Of a stretch of 64,000 bases of DNA, positions 1 to 7,740 are shown piece by piece. The stretch spans positions 1 through 64,000 of the forward strand of contig AUJT01000008.1 of NCBI GenBank assembly GCA_000424365.1, given 5' to 3'. The stretch is from Lachnospiraceae bacterium NK4A144 (GTDB lineage: Bacteria > Bacillota > Clostridia > Lachnospirales > Lachnospiraceae). Under the pieces are notes generated by a model, which worked only from the letters and a program-made list of their open reading frames with translations, had not been told where the DNA came from and did no database searches. The position numbers and the translations under genes are program-made. Every line of letters begins with the position of its first letter. The first letter of the stretch is position 1.

Positions 1-11
1 CCAAATATAGA

Positions 12-161
12 AGGCCTGATAAGGCAGAATATACTACCTATCAGGCCTAATCGGAACTATGCCCGCCAGCATAGATTCCAAATACCTGTAAGCTTCGCTT
101 ACAGGACCTAAAAAACAACAATAGTAGTATACACCTTTATGAGACAGATGAAAATCTGTCT
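12..161. other. Cluster of three hairpins, no gene
   Basis: The first 307 bases hold no gene. Three inverted repeats stand in a row: 12-21 with 39-48 (10 bp, AGGCCTGATA arm), 85-93 with 97-105 (9 bp, TTC loop), and 142-149 with 154-161 (8 bp, GAAA tetraloop). None is followed by a clear T-run on either strand. They lie downstream of the broken lipoprotein gene, so they could be its 3' structure or remains of a mobile palindrome. I see nothing further up to 307. Confidence 0.5.
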
Positions 162-307
162 ATTTGGCGTGTCTGATTATATGCTATATCAATTTATTAC
201 AACACAGAAATATCTAAAGTATCCTAATATAGCAATTATTTCTGGCTTATAGACTCCTTAACTAAATGACATTGCATGTAAACTGTAACTCCTTGATCAC
301 ATCCACA

Positions 308-1465
308 TCAGACCGGGGATCCACCAAATATCTTTTTATAATTATCGTTATATTCATCCTCCGATACTTCTTCATCATTATGATAGTATGTACGATTTCC
401 ATTATCATCTTCATTCCAATATAAATTCATGGAATCTACAATCTGTAAATCTCCATCAAATTTATAAAGCTGATATGTACACCGCCCTTCATGCGTAGTG
501 TCCTGGTACACTATCCATGTAGCATCCTCGTAAGTGATATATCTAGAAAACGATGCGGTTCCATTACCATCTGCAAACATGACAACCTTGCCATTTTTGC
601 AATCAAAGCACATAATTCCGTACATTGTATCTATTATATACTCAAGTTCTCCATCGTTATCCAGATCATACGGATCCATAACTTTCTGATAGTCATTCAT
701 GTCATCCTCGGACCAGCCCCAATCTCTGGTATCGATATATCCGGTCTTACCATCAATATCTGCAAACTCTGCCTGGATCTCGCCGGCACAAAATGCATCA
801 AATAGCTGCTGTGGTGTCATTTCAGCCAATTCTTCCTCAGTATATTTCGATTCAAATGGTTGATCTTTTCCATTAATATCATCTGTAACATCTACTATAG
901 AATCATTCTTTAACATATACATGTAGCAGAAATTATTCTTGTCAAAAACATCATAGCCACTGAGATAAAAACATTTGCTGCCCTCTACCTCCTTGAATTC
1001 CTCCTCTGAAAAATATGTAACATTAGGGCTATACCAGCCAAATAACTGCTCTACCTCAAGGTTTTCATTTACAAACCAAACCGTTGAAGAATACCAGCGA
1101 GAATCATCTTCCTCATCTTTATGCCCGCGCAGCACAAATGCTTCATTTTTTCCGTCATCATCAAAGTCTACGAGATATGACGCGAACTCTCATTCTTTCA
1201 TTACATCAAGTTCTTTTGCATATTCATATACTGCATCAGTAAACTCATTCTCGCCTTCAGTTAATCTAACGAATCCGTCATTTTCATCAGCAACTATCTC
1301 AGTGCTTTCTTTTTCCTCTTCAGCAACAGTTTCTTGAATCTCTTCTGAAACAGCGTCTGATTCCTGAATCTCATCCGAACCAGTATCTGCTTTTTTACCG
1401 CATCCAAACGTACTAAGTACAGCGAAAACTCCTATGAGGCTTATGATCATAATTTTCTTATTCAT
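308..1465 (-). pseudogene. Lipoprotein gene interrupted by an in-frame TGA
   Basis: One reading frame runs from ATG 1465 (AGGAG upstream) to 308 but contains a TGA at 1190-1192. The N-terminal part is a lipoprotein: hydrophobic signal, lipobox ending at Cys22 (TFGC), then an acidic linker. The frame after the stop continues in the same phase with a DFDDDGKNEA stretch, an acidic calcium-loop-like motif seen in FG-GAP/VCBS-type proteins, and a C-terminus ending YKKIFGG. Because nothing shifts frame, a single substitution explains the break. The product would be a secreted membrane-tethered protein of unknown role. A related C-terminal remnant lies at 2346-2462. Readthrough is possible but there is no support for it here. 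Confidence 0.75.
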
Positions 1466-1524
1466 TAAAGCTTTTCTCCTACTCTTTTTCATCCGGATTA
1501 ATTATAGCTAATGCAAATTGAATA

Positions 1525-1564
1525 GGATGGGGTTACAGGCTCATAGACCTGTAACCCCGTATCC
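1525..1564. repeat. Dispersed GGAYGGGG hairpin, copy 1
   Basis: The arms GGGGTTACAGG (1529-1539) and CCTGTAACCCC (1548-1558) are perfectly complementary with an 8-nt loop, and outer GGAT/ATCC bases extend the stem with one bulge. The left arm closely matches the hairpin at 57043-57080, and a third relative lies at 22359-22408, so this looks like a family of intergenic palindromes. Confidence 0.7.
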
Positions 1565-1658
1565 ATCGCATACAGATAATTTTACATTACATTGTAATCC
1601 GCAGTCTGCAACTGTAATATCCCTGCTCACATAAAGAGCTCTTTCTTTATCAAATATT

Positions 1659-1946
1659 TTATTCTAAATAACCATTGATCACCTCATTCGCCCATTCTTT
1701 AAGTTCCTCTTCTGACACACTGCCGGTAAAACGTCTTCCACTGATAACATTTGCATCTTTGGCAAGTGCCTTCATATTTTCGCCTGACTTTCCTATTCCG
1801 CTTCCACCGGATGTGCAAAATGGTATAACTGTTATTCCGGAAAAATCATAGCTTTCCATAAATGTATCAATGATGGAAGGCTCTCTATACCACCACACCG
1901 GAAAGCCAACAAAAACATAAGAATACTCTGAAATATTATCAACGTG
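1659..1946 (-). pseudogene. Flavodoxin C-terminal fragment
   Basis: The frame reads ...SYVFVGFPVWWYREPSIIDTF..., then FCTSGGSGIGKS and a final helix ending VINGYLE. This is the second half of a flavodoxin (the GFPVWW loop and the TSGGSG segment are typical). The N-terminal half with the phosphate loop is absent: going upstream, the frame meets the VOC gene's stop region at 1947. It is a truncated remnant fused directly to the 3' end of the VOC gene. No start codon with a ribosome site is visible. Confidence 0.75.
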
Positions 1947-2330
1947 TTATGCAAGTCTTTCCTGAAAGAATTCAATTTCCTCTCCAAGAGGACCGGAGCA
2001 GAATGCAATCCTGGCAGGATATTCCGGTTCAGAATTGATCACGATATTCTTTGGTTCTATGAAAACCTCGTACCCGGCTTCTTTTACCTTCATTACCACT
2101 TCATCAACGTCATCTGTAGCAAAAGCTATATGACGAAGTGCTCCCTTTGTTTTTATCCCGGCTCCATTTCTGAAAATCTCAAGCATACCATTTCCAAAAT
2201 CGATCATACAGCCTTCAGACCATTCTCTTACAGGCTTGAAGCCAAGAACTTCAAGATAAAAACTCTTTGTTTTCTCAAATTCTTCAGTTGTGCCGCACTT
2301 TAATGAGATGTGATGTAATCCAAAAATCAT
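1947..2330 (-). CDS. VOC/glyoxalase-like protein
   Basis: A 127-residue protein of the vicinal-oxygen-chelate superfamily: LHHISLKC at the N-terminus supplies the first metal ligand, RHIAFAT the second half's histidine, and EIEFFQE the final glutamate, in the order expected for a single betaalphabetabetabeta pair protein that dimerises. AGGA precedes ATG 2330. Substrate cannot be told from sequence. A degraded second copy lies at 6881-7122. The 3' end abuts a flavodoxin fragment, and both VOC copies lose homology at the same point just before the stop, which suggests recombination there. Confidence 0.85.
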   Translation of the reverse strand: MIFGLHHISLKCGTTEEFEKTKSFYLEVLGFKPVREWSEGCMIDFGNGMLEIFRNGAGIKTKGALRHIAFATDDVDEVVMKVKEAGYEVFIEPKNIVINSEPEYPARIAFCSGPLGEEIEFFQERLA

Positions 2331-2345
2331 GTTTTTCCTGCTTTC

Positions 2346-2462
2346 TTAGTCCTCGTCAAATATCTTTTTATATTTTTCGTTCTTTTCATCTTCTAATATC
2401 TCTTCTGTAAACGCTATTCTATTATACAGCAGAATCCGCATCATATTTTCCGATGCATTGGC
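2346..2462 (-). pseudogene. C-terminal remnant of a lipoprotein paralogue
   Basis: An open stretch of about 38 codons ends EDEKNEKYKKIFDED and stops at 2346-2348. Its end resembles the C-terminus of the broken lipoprotein at 308-1465 (SEDEYNDNYKKIFGG). Upstream it runs into a stop with no start, so it is a leftover tail of a related gene. It lies 15 bases upstream of the VOC start. Confidence 0.55.
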
Positions 2463-2510
2463 TCAAAAATCTAAACCTTAAAACCTCGCTAAGTGCTCCG
2501 CACTACAAAA

Positions 2511-2540
2511 GCCTTCCCTTAGGAAATATATCCTAAGAAA
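2511..2540. repeat. Rpn-type terminator repeat, degenerate copy
   Basis: GCCTTCCCTTAGGA followed by TCCTAAGAAA matches the hairpin found after all Rpn copies (8183, 9363, 12115) and the cupin gene (6274). The preceding bases CCTCGCTAAGTGCTCCGCA also recur at 8151-8170, so a longer segment than the hairpin was copied. Here it lies at the truncated end of the MFS fragment. Confidence 0.65.
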
Positions 2541-3161
2541 AATATCAAATATACCGGCATGATCCCAATACCGATCATTTGCTGCAAATGACCGAATATC
2601 ATCGGCATAAAAGTGCTGCCAACATACGCTGACACCATTTGAAGTCCTATAACTGCTGCACTATATCTCTTACCAAAATTTTCAGGTGTCATGTGCTGAA
2701 TAGCAGGATACACCGGTCCCATACCAGTTCCGATAATTACAAATCCAACCGCCCTAACATAAGTCCTCCAAAAATCAGAGAAGCAAACGAAGCTATTAAC
2801 TCATCACTCATTCCCTGCCTGGTGCCCGCAAAGTAACTTGGTGTCCAAAAGAAGCAGGTTGCCTCCCCGGAACAAACGCCGTCCAGCGATAGCCTTCATT
2901 CCATCTGGCATACTTTAGTGCCAACGCCATAATTGAAGGACTGATGACTGCTCCTACTCCATAAAAGCAGTGCAAAAAATTCATCACAGAACCTGAATAG
3001 TTATTTGCTACATAATGATTAACCGATGCGTCAATTGCACCTGCACCCAGACCATATGGAACTGCAAAAACAAAAAGCATGGCATAGCTTCCTGATACTG
3101 AAAATCCTAATAATCCAAACACTGTCAGCAATATTGATGCTATTACGATCCACTTTGACAA
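2519..3161 (-). pseudogene. MFS transporter, broken
   Basis: Two hydrophobic pieces of one major-facilitator permease are visible. 2808-3161 holds TVFGLLGFS and FLHCFYGVGAVISP, the helix 3-4 region; 2519-2722 holds MGPVYPAIQHMTPENFG, a late helix. Between them, LIASFASLIFGGLMLGR is readable in another frame, so at least one frameshift and an internal deletion separate the parts. The C-terminus is cut at the Rpn-type hairpin. It cannot make a working transporter. Confidence 0.8.
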
Positions 3162-3284
3162 AACGACCGTTCCAATGCTTTTTCCTATAAAAAGAACATC
3201 ATCGTACTAGGAAAACTTCAAATCTTTCAATTGCTCTTCGGTCTGAGCATAAGCAATTTCCACAGCCAGTTTCTTGTTACTCAT
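3162..3284 (-). pseudogene. Alpha/beta-hydrolase fragment fused to the MFS remnant
   Basis: The frame reads TEEQLKDLKFS, a TAG at 3207-3209, then YDDVLFIGKSIGTVV, after which it passes in frame into MFS sequence at about 3161. GKSIGT is the G-x-S-x-G nucleophile elbow of an alpha/beta hydrolase. Only about 40 internal residues survive, with an in-frame stop. ATG 3284 overlaps the stop of the upstream 66-codon frame. The junction with MFS is a recombination scar. Confidence 0.6.
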
Positions 3285-3481
3285 TTCTTTAATTGCCTTT
3301 CTATATCTGCTTTTTCTTCCACAGACAGATCTGAAAGGTATATACAATATTCATTAGGATAGCCTCCAACAAACCTCATATGCTCCATTCCGATCTGACT
3401 CGGACTTGTTATCCATAAAACAGGTTCACCGTAATAATCTTCAACATATTTTAATCTTTCGTTTTTGTAAATAACATCCAT
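3281..3481 (-). CDS. Small hypothetical protein (66 aa)
   Basis: I do not recognise this protein. From ATG 3481 it reads MDVIYKNERLKYVEDYYGEP, contains an MRFVGGYPNEYCIYLSDL segment and ends with a charged helix. AGAGG lies 10 bases upstream. It starts 19 bases after the glutaredoxin-like gene, so the two are probably co-transcribed. A longer open frame upstream overlaps the glutaredoxin gene and is its shadow. The C-terminal end may have been altered by the adjoining pseudogene junction. Confidence 0.5.
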   Translation of the reverse strand: MDVIYKNERLKYVEDYYGEPVLWITSPSQIGMEHMRFVGGYPNEYCIYLSDLSVEEKADIERQLKK

Positions 3482-3500
3482 ATACCTAAAGCCTCTCTGC

Positions 3501-3809
3501 TCAACATCCCTTTCCGTCAATAGAACATACCTGTCCTGATTTGACCACACTAAAACCTTTATCAGAAAGATATTTTTCCCATTCCAGTACAAATTCGTTC
3601 TCATCAGTAATAAGTAACGGAATTCCTATCTTTCCTGTACCTTTTATCGACTCAAAAACAGTATTCAAATCACGTATTTTAATAAATACCGCCATATCAT
3701 GCAGCGATTTGCCTATATCGCGAAAATCATATTCTATTCCATTAATATCAAAGCTTGCTTTACAGTCCACACAATCATGACAATCGTCTCTTCCATAAAT
3801 CTTGATCAT
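3501..3809 (-). CDS. Glutaredoxin-related thiol protein
   Basis: A 102-residue thioredoxin-fold protein. The N-terminal strand MIKIYGRDDC leads to a Cys-rich active site (CHDCVDC), followed by a cis-proline region (GKIGIPLL) as in glutaredoxins, and a C-terminal CSIDGKGC tail that adds two cysteines. It probably acts in the cytoplasm in thiol-disulfide exchange or thiol/metal handling; the partner is unknown. GGAG lies before ATG 3809. The start overlaps the stop of the preceding 36-codon gene (ATGA), implying translational coupling. Confidence 0.75.
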   Translation of the reverse strand: MIKIYGRDDCHDCVDCKASFDINGIEYDFRDIGKSLHDMAVFIKIRDLNTVFESIKGTGKIGIPLLITDENEFVLEWEKYLSDKGFSVVKSGQVCSIDGKGC

Positions 3810-3916
3810 TGTTCCGGCTCCTTTTCTACCTTAAATTCACATATACTCTGTATCACGGTACCTATATGCACCAGCTTCTCTTTATACAATACCATAACAA
3901 TGAGTTCTCTTTGCAT
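3806..3916 (-). CDS. Small leader protein (36 aa) coupled to glutaredoxin
   Basis: A short frame from ATG 3916 to TGA 3806-3808 reads MQRELIVMVLYKEKLVHIGT and ends KVEKEPEQ. It has a strong ribosome site (GGAGAGGGG, 7 bases before the start) and shares ATGA with the glutaredoxin start. The site strength and overlap argue for real translation. Function unknown; it may be a gene remnant that now serves as a coupling leader. Confidence 0.5.
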   Translation of the reverse strand: MQRELIVMVLYKEKLVHIGTVIQSICEFKVEKEPEQ

Positions 3917-4006
3917 TTTTATACCCCTCTCCAAAAATGATTTAAATAGAAAAAAGCAAAGTATGCCTGACATTTCTGTAAGCGCCTTTGCTTCATTCTT
4001 TATTCA

Positions 4007-4076
4007 ATGATGTAAGGGTCAAAAATACTTTTTGTGCAAGCACAATCGGATTTTTTACTTTTGCCCCTTTTATCAT
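4007..4076. repeat. MITE-like palindromic element, copy A
   Basis: About 70 bp with inverted ends (ATGATGTAAGGGTCAAAA on the left; the right end reads ATGATAAAAGGGGCAAAA on the other strand) and an inner hairpin TTGTGC-AA-GCACAA. A relative is at 50371-50452 and a half copy at 4264-4287. It lies in the 404-base gap upstream of the beta-helix protein gene. I see no other feature in 4077-4263. Confidence 0.65.
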
Positions 4077-4263
4077 AGCAGCTCTGTACATCAAAGAAGA
4101 TATTTGATACATGCCTCAACATCTACTACATCAGGTAACAGTTCACACGTAAACGGAGCACTACGCTGCGGAGTTATGCCCCAATCGGGGTCAGCCTCAG
4201 CAAATAGCTTTCTCATTCACCAAATGAATCAGATTACTAAGGTTTCATTAAAGTTGGATAAAT

Positions 4264-4287
4264 ATAATGATATAAGGGTCAAAAGTA
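4264..4287 (+). repeat. Half copy of the MITE-like element
   Basis: ATGATATAAGGGTCAAAAGT repeats the left end of the element at 4007-4076 in direct orientation, 34-57 bases before the start codon of the beta-helix gene. The right half is missing. It lies in the 5' leader or promoter zone of that gene. Confidence 0.55.
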
Positions 4288-4320
4288 TTATTGGTAATTT
4301 TACCGGAGAGGAATATTTTT

Positions 4321-6126
4321 ATGTTAAAGAAAAATCTCAGGCTAATAGCCACCTTATCGACTGTATTATTACTATCTTTAAATATTTCAGAAAGTGTATT
4401 TGCTATGCCAACTCCGCCGGGCGGACCTTCATCAGACCCTTCGTGGAGTGGAGCAACAGAGATAACAAGTGCATTTACAAGCACAGACGCAAACTATAGT
4501 TCAACTCAGGCAGATAAGAATGCTATTCTTATAAACTGTTCAAATACAGTCACTTTGAACAATCCCACTGTAACCAAGAGCGGCGGCACCAGTGCCAGTG
4601 ATGAATATAGCTTTTACGGGATTAATTCCGCAGTGATGTGTAAGGGTGGCGGAACTACTAACATAATTGGTGGAACCGTGACAACGGATGCAGCCGGAGC
4701 TAACGGAGTTTTTTCTTATGGTGCAAATAATGGAACAACTAATGCAGAGGGAGACGGCACAACAGTCAATCTATCAGACCTTGTGATCACTACAACAGGT
4801 AATGGCAGTGGTGGAATCATGACCACTTATGGCGGAACGACTAATGCTGATAATCTTACAATTACAACAGAAGGAGGTTCTTCGGCACCCGTAAGAACAG
4901 ATCGTGGTGGTGGATGGGTAAATGTTGATGGAGGAACATACACATCAAACGGTCAGGGATCACCTGCAATTTATTCTACTGCCGATGTTGATGTATCAAA
5001 TGCTACACTTGTATCAAATAAATCTGAGGGTGTGTGCATTGAAGGTACAGGATCTATAGAACTTACAGATTGCGATCTCACAGCTTCAAATACTACCTTA
5101 AACGGAAATGCAAAATTTTATGACACAATAATGATCTATCAATCTCAGTCAGGTGATGCATCTGATGGAACTTCATCATTTACAATGACAGGAGGTAGTC
5201 TGACTTCAAAAAAGGGACATACTTTTCATGTCACAAATACAAGTGCAAAGATCAATCTCACAGATGTTGATATAAATAATTCTGATGATAATGTACTTAT
5301 TTCCGTATGTGATGATGGTTGGAGCGGTGCTTCGAATGAGGCAGTTCTTACTGCTTCAGATCAAAAACTTGAAGGAGATATTCTCGTAGGAGAAGACTCT
5401 TCACTTACAGTCTCACTGACAAATTCATCAACATTCGAGGGAAAGACATCCGGAGTCATTACGGATGGCAGCGGAAATTCAATATCAGACAGTATCGGTA
5501 CTGTAAATATGACTGTTGATTCCGGCTCCACCTGGAAGCTTACGGGTGATTCCTATGTAACATCTCTTACAAACAATGGAACTATAGATACTAACGGCTA
5601 TACTTTATACGTCAGCGGTACCGGTTATGATGGTTCGGGCAGCGGAACAACCAAGGTATTCGCTGCCAACGAAAAGATCGATTTAAAGGATTATTTCGGA
5701 ACCTTATCAAATGTTAAGTATACTTCCTCAAATAAGAAAGTTGCAAAAGTTAGTAAAAAAGGGATTGTAACATGCAAAAAAGCAGGAACAGTGACTATTG
5801 CGGCAATTGACAAATCCTCCAAATCAACAGTGAGTTCTATGTCGATTACTGTTAAAATCCCGTCTTTCAGCTCAAAAAGAATTGAGATCGACAGTTCTTC
5901 TTCCGTAAGTTGTAATCTAGCAGATTATCTCAATTCTGAAGGTGTTTCAGAAAGTCCTGTATGGATTTCTTCAAAGACTTCTGTAGCAGAGGTTGATAAA
6001 TCGACCGGACTGTTAACCGTAAAAGGCAAAGGAAATGCGACGATATATGCTGTTTATGGAGCAGACTCTCTTTCGGATAAAAACGGCAGCAGAAAAAAAT
6101 ATAAAATAAAAATCAAAGTCAAATAA
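4321..6126 (+). CDS. Secreted beta-helix protein with BIG2 domains
   Basis: A 601-residue secreted protein. A signal peptide covers about residues 1-28 (MLKKNLRLIATLSTVLLLSL, cleavage probably after SVFA). Residues about 40-420 are Ser/Thr/Asn/Gly-rich repeats with many short beta strands (GGTTNIIGG, GGTTNADNL), the pattern of a right-handed parallel beta-helix such as in adhesins and polysaccharide-binding proteins. The C-terminal part holds two bacterial Ig-like (BIG2) segments (KVAKVSKKGIVTCKKAGTVT and a second ending KVKGKGNATIYAVYG). No sortase motif is present. The start at 4321 is chosen over an upstream TTG because GGAGAGG lies 9 bases before it. Catalytic function is not supported. 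Confidence 0.8.
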   Translation: MLKKNLRLIATLSTVLLLSLNISESVFAMPTPPGGPSSDPSWSGATEITSAFTSTDANYSSTQADKNAILINCSNTVTLNNPTVTKSGGTSASDEYSFYGINSAVMCKGGGTTNIIGGTVTTDAAGANGVFSYGANNGTTNAEGDGTTVNLSDLVITTTGNGSGGIMTTYGGTTNADNLTITTEGGSSAPVRTDRGGGWVNVDGGTYTSNGQGSPAIYSTADVDVSNATLVSNKSEGVCIEGTGSIELTDCDLTASNTTLNGNAKFYDTIMIYQSQSGDASDGTSSFTMTGGSLTSKKGHTFHVTNTSAKINLTDVDINNSDDNVLISVCDDGWSGASNEAVLTASDQKLEGDILVGEDSSLTVSLTNSSTFEGKTSGVITDGSGNSISDSIGTVNMTVDSGSTWKLTGDSYVTSLTNNGTIDTNGYTLYVSGTGYDGSGSGTTKVFAANEKIDLKDYFGTLSNVKYTSSNKKVAKVSKKGIVTCKKAGTVTIAAIDKSSKSTVSSMSITVKIPSFSSKRIEIDSSSSVSCNLADYLNSEGVSESPVWISSKTSVAEVDKSTGLLTVKGKGNATIYAVYGADSLSDKNGSRKKYKIKIKVK

Positions 6127-6273
6127 TGCTCATAACAACGCCGCAAATATACGACTCAAAGCCGACAGCACGATACAACGTGTGTCATAAAAAGGACAGC
6201 TGTATTTTATCTTTTATAGTAAAAGGAAAGCTTTAGCATGTCATTCACCGCGTAGTTGAAAAAAGAGTTAAAA

Positions 6274-6315
6274 AAGCCTTCTCTTAGGAATTATAAGTAT
6301 CCTAAGAAAAGGCTT
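6274..6315 (-). terminator. Rpn-type terminator after the cupin gene
   Basis: Arms AAGCCTTCTCTTAGGA (6274-6289) and TCCTAAGAAAAGGCTT (6300-6315) pair with one mismatch, and the minus-strand transcript continues into a T-run (6269-6273 complement). It is almost identical to the hairpins after the Rpn genes, although the upstream gene here is a cupin. Confidence 0.8.
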
Positions 6316-6339
6316 TTATGAAAATATATGCTTAAGCTT

Positions 6340-6705
6340 CTATTTCTTTCCCTGATATGCATATTCAAAATTAATTGGCGGCGCTGTTACTGACACATAT
6401 ACAAATTCCTCATCTCCATCATTTAACAGACCATGCACAACTTTATCCGCAAACCTCACCACATCCCCTGCTTTAAAATATTTCTCTGCATCATCGGCGA
6501 GCAACAATTTGCCTGTACCTTTTGTTGCATACCAGATCTGTTCGGATGCTTCATGGATATGCCTTGGCTGACAGGCACCAATTTGAAGATGAACTTCTGT
6601 GATCGTCACCCTCTTACTTGAAGAATTGTCAGGGGTTAAAAGCTGCCTGGAGATTACTCCAGGATTCGATAATTCAACAATGCTGTCACTTCTTATAAAT
6701 TCCAT
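6340..6705 (-). CDS. Cupin-domain protein
   Basis: A 121-residue single-domain cupin. The metal-binding motif 1 is visible as RHIHEASEQIWYATKGTG (two His, one Glu) and motif 2 as GDVVRFADKVVHGLLNDG with the last His. Such proteins bind small ligands, isomerise sugars or act as dioxygenases; nothing here decides the role. GGAAGGG lies 8 bases before ATG 6705. A perfect 8-bp-arm palindrome about 45 bases upstream may be an operator. Confidence 0.85.
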   Translation of the reverse strand: MEFIRSDSIVELSNPGVISRQLLTPDNSSSKRVTITEVHLQIGACQPRHIHEASEQIWYATKGTGKLLLADDAEKYFKAGDVVRFADKVVHGLLNDGDEEFVYVSVTAPPINFEYAYQGKK

Positions 6706-6749
6706 GTTCGCTTCCCTTCCGACCTATAATTTACAGCTCGCTCCAGTAA

Positions 6750-6767
6750 TGTGCAAAACTTTGCACA
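6750..6767. promoter_or_regulatory. Palindrome, possible operator upstream of cupin gene
   Basis: TGTGCAAAACTTTGCACA has perfect 8-bp arms around a 2-base centre, 45 bases upstream of the cupin start. Size and symmetry suit a dimeric repressor, but no regulator is known. Confidence 0.35.
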
Positions 6768-6782
6768 TCCCTCTAAAAGGAT

Positions 6783-6857
6783 TTATCTTTTATAAAAAGC
6801 TTCAATCGCTTCTCCGATATACTTTGCTGCTCCATCTCCGTATACAAAGTCTATCGT
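6783..6857 (-). pseudogene. Unidentified C-terminal gene fragment
   Basis: A short frame reads IDFVYGDGAAKYIGEAIEAF and stops at 6783-6785. It has no start and abuts the degraded VOC copy. The composition looks coding, but I do not recognise the family. Confidence 0.35.
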
Positions 6858-6880
6858 AGCCTATGACGGAACGTGAGGGT

Positions 6881-7122
6881 CAAGTCTTTCCTGAAACAAT
6901 TCAATTTTCTCTCCAAGAGGACCGAAGCAGAATGCAATCCTAGCAGGATATTCCGGTTCAGAATTAACACGATATTCTTTGGTTCTATAAAAACCTCATA
7001 TCCGGCTTCCTTTACTTTCCTTACCACTTCATCAACGTCATCTGTTGTAAAAGCGATATGACGAAGTGCTCCTTTTGTTTTGATTCCAGCTCCATTTCTA
7101 AAAATCTCAAGCATGCCATTTC
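6881..7122 (-). pseudogene. Degraded second VOC gene copy
   Basis: About 240 bases closely match 1952-2190 of the intact VOC gene (EIFRNGAGIKTKGALRHIAF, then DDVDEVVRKVKEAGYEV). A one-base deletion at the position equivalent to the INSEPEYP region shifts the frame. The N-terminal third is missing: at about 7115 the VOC sequence is replaced by a 26-base piece of the Rpn gene. It is non-functional. Confidence 0.85.
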
Positions 7123-7140
7123 TATCGACATCATTCGTTC
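7115..7140 (-). repeat. 26-base Rpn gene fragment
   Basis: These 26 bases are identical to 8523-8548 inside the Rpn gene (codons for NERMMSIEM). The first 8 bases (GCCATTTC) are shared with the VOC sequence, forming a microhomology junction. Beyond 7140 the match ends. Confidence 0.75.
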
Positions 7141-7151
7141 AACACGGGCAA

Positions 7152-7703
7152 TTATTTTAACTTTGCTCCATCATTAAATGCATTTCCAACCTTATCTCCA
7201 AGCCCAATATAAGCATTATTGCATGGGTCAAATGTAATTGGCTTAAGTTTCTTTGGATCTATGTTTCCATCTGTAACAATGCTCTCATCAGCAGATACAT
7301 TTACAATCTCTCCGATAAGGATACCATTTTCAAAACTCTTAACCTTGCACTCAAGAGCCATCGGAAGCTCATCAATAAGTGGAGCATCAACATACTCGCT
7401 CTTTGTTGCATGGAATCCTGCTTTTGCAAACTTATCAGGTACCTTTCTTCCGGATTCAATTCCAACATAATCACAGGCTACCATCTGGTCCTCAGTTGCC
7501 ATGCTGACAGTAAACGCCTTCTTAACCTTCAAATTATCTGTTGTCTTATGCTCAGACAAACTGATAGTAATTTCTTTAAAATCAGTTGTAATACCCCATG
7601 CAGCATTCATAGCATTTGGTACTCCGTTTTCGTCATAGGTTCCGATGATAAGTACAGGCTGTGGAAACATCAGCGGCTTTGCTCCAAAATTAACTCTACT
7701 CAT
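7152..7703 (-). CDS. Flavin reductase family protein
   Basis: A 183-residue FMN-binding split-barrel protein of the flavin reductase-like family. Visible features are the N-terminal FGAKPLMFPQPVLIIGTYDE (flavin-phosphate strand), the NAAWGITTDF segment, and SLSEHKTTDNL. Proteins of this type reduce flavin or act as FMN-dependent oxidoreductases in the cytoplasm; the substrate is unknown. ATG 7703 is preferred over ATG 7718 because GGAGG within the upstream codons is correctly spaced for it. Its 3' end is next to the mosaic junction at 7140. Confidence 0.85.
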   Translation of the reverse strand: MSRVNFGAKPLMFPQPVLIIGTYDENGVPNAMNAAWGITTDFKEITISLSEHKTTDNLKVKKAFTVSMATEDQMVACDYVGIESGRKVPDKFAKAGFHATKSEYVDAPLIDELPMALECKVKSFENGILIGEIVNVSADESIVTDGNIDPKKLKPITFDPCNNAYIGLGDKVGNAFNDGAKLK

Positions 7704-7740
7704 TATATAATCCTCCATTTTTATTTAAGATACTTCCTAA

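Noticed and set aside
1190-1192. TGA read as selenocysteine
   Set aside because: No SECIS-like stem follows, the family is not a known selenoprotein and the codon is not near a redox motif; a nonsense mutation is simpler.
3482-3604. N-terminal part of the longer frame over the glutaredoxin gene
   Set aside because: It overlaps the glutaredoxin coding end in another frame and has no ribosome site; only the part from 3481 down is kept.
4007-4076. c-di-GMP riboswitch before the beta-helix and PilZ genes
   Set aside because: The element lacks the conserved GEMM core sequences and is symmetrical like a MITE.
4248-4484. Minus-strand frame at the start of the beta-helix gene
   Set aside because: Shadow of the signal-peptide region of a clearly coding plus-strand gene.
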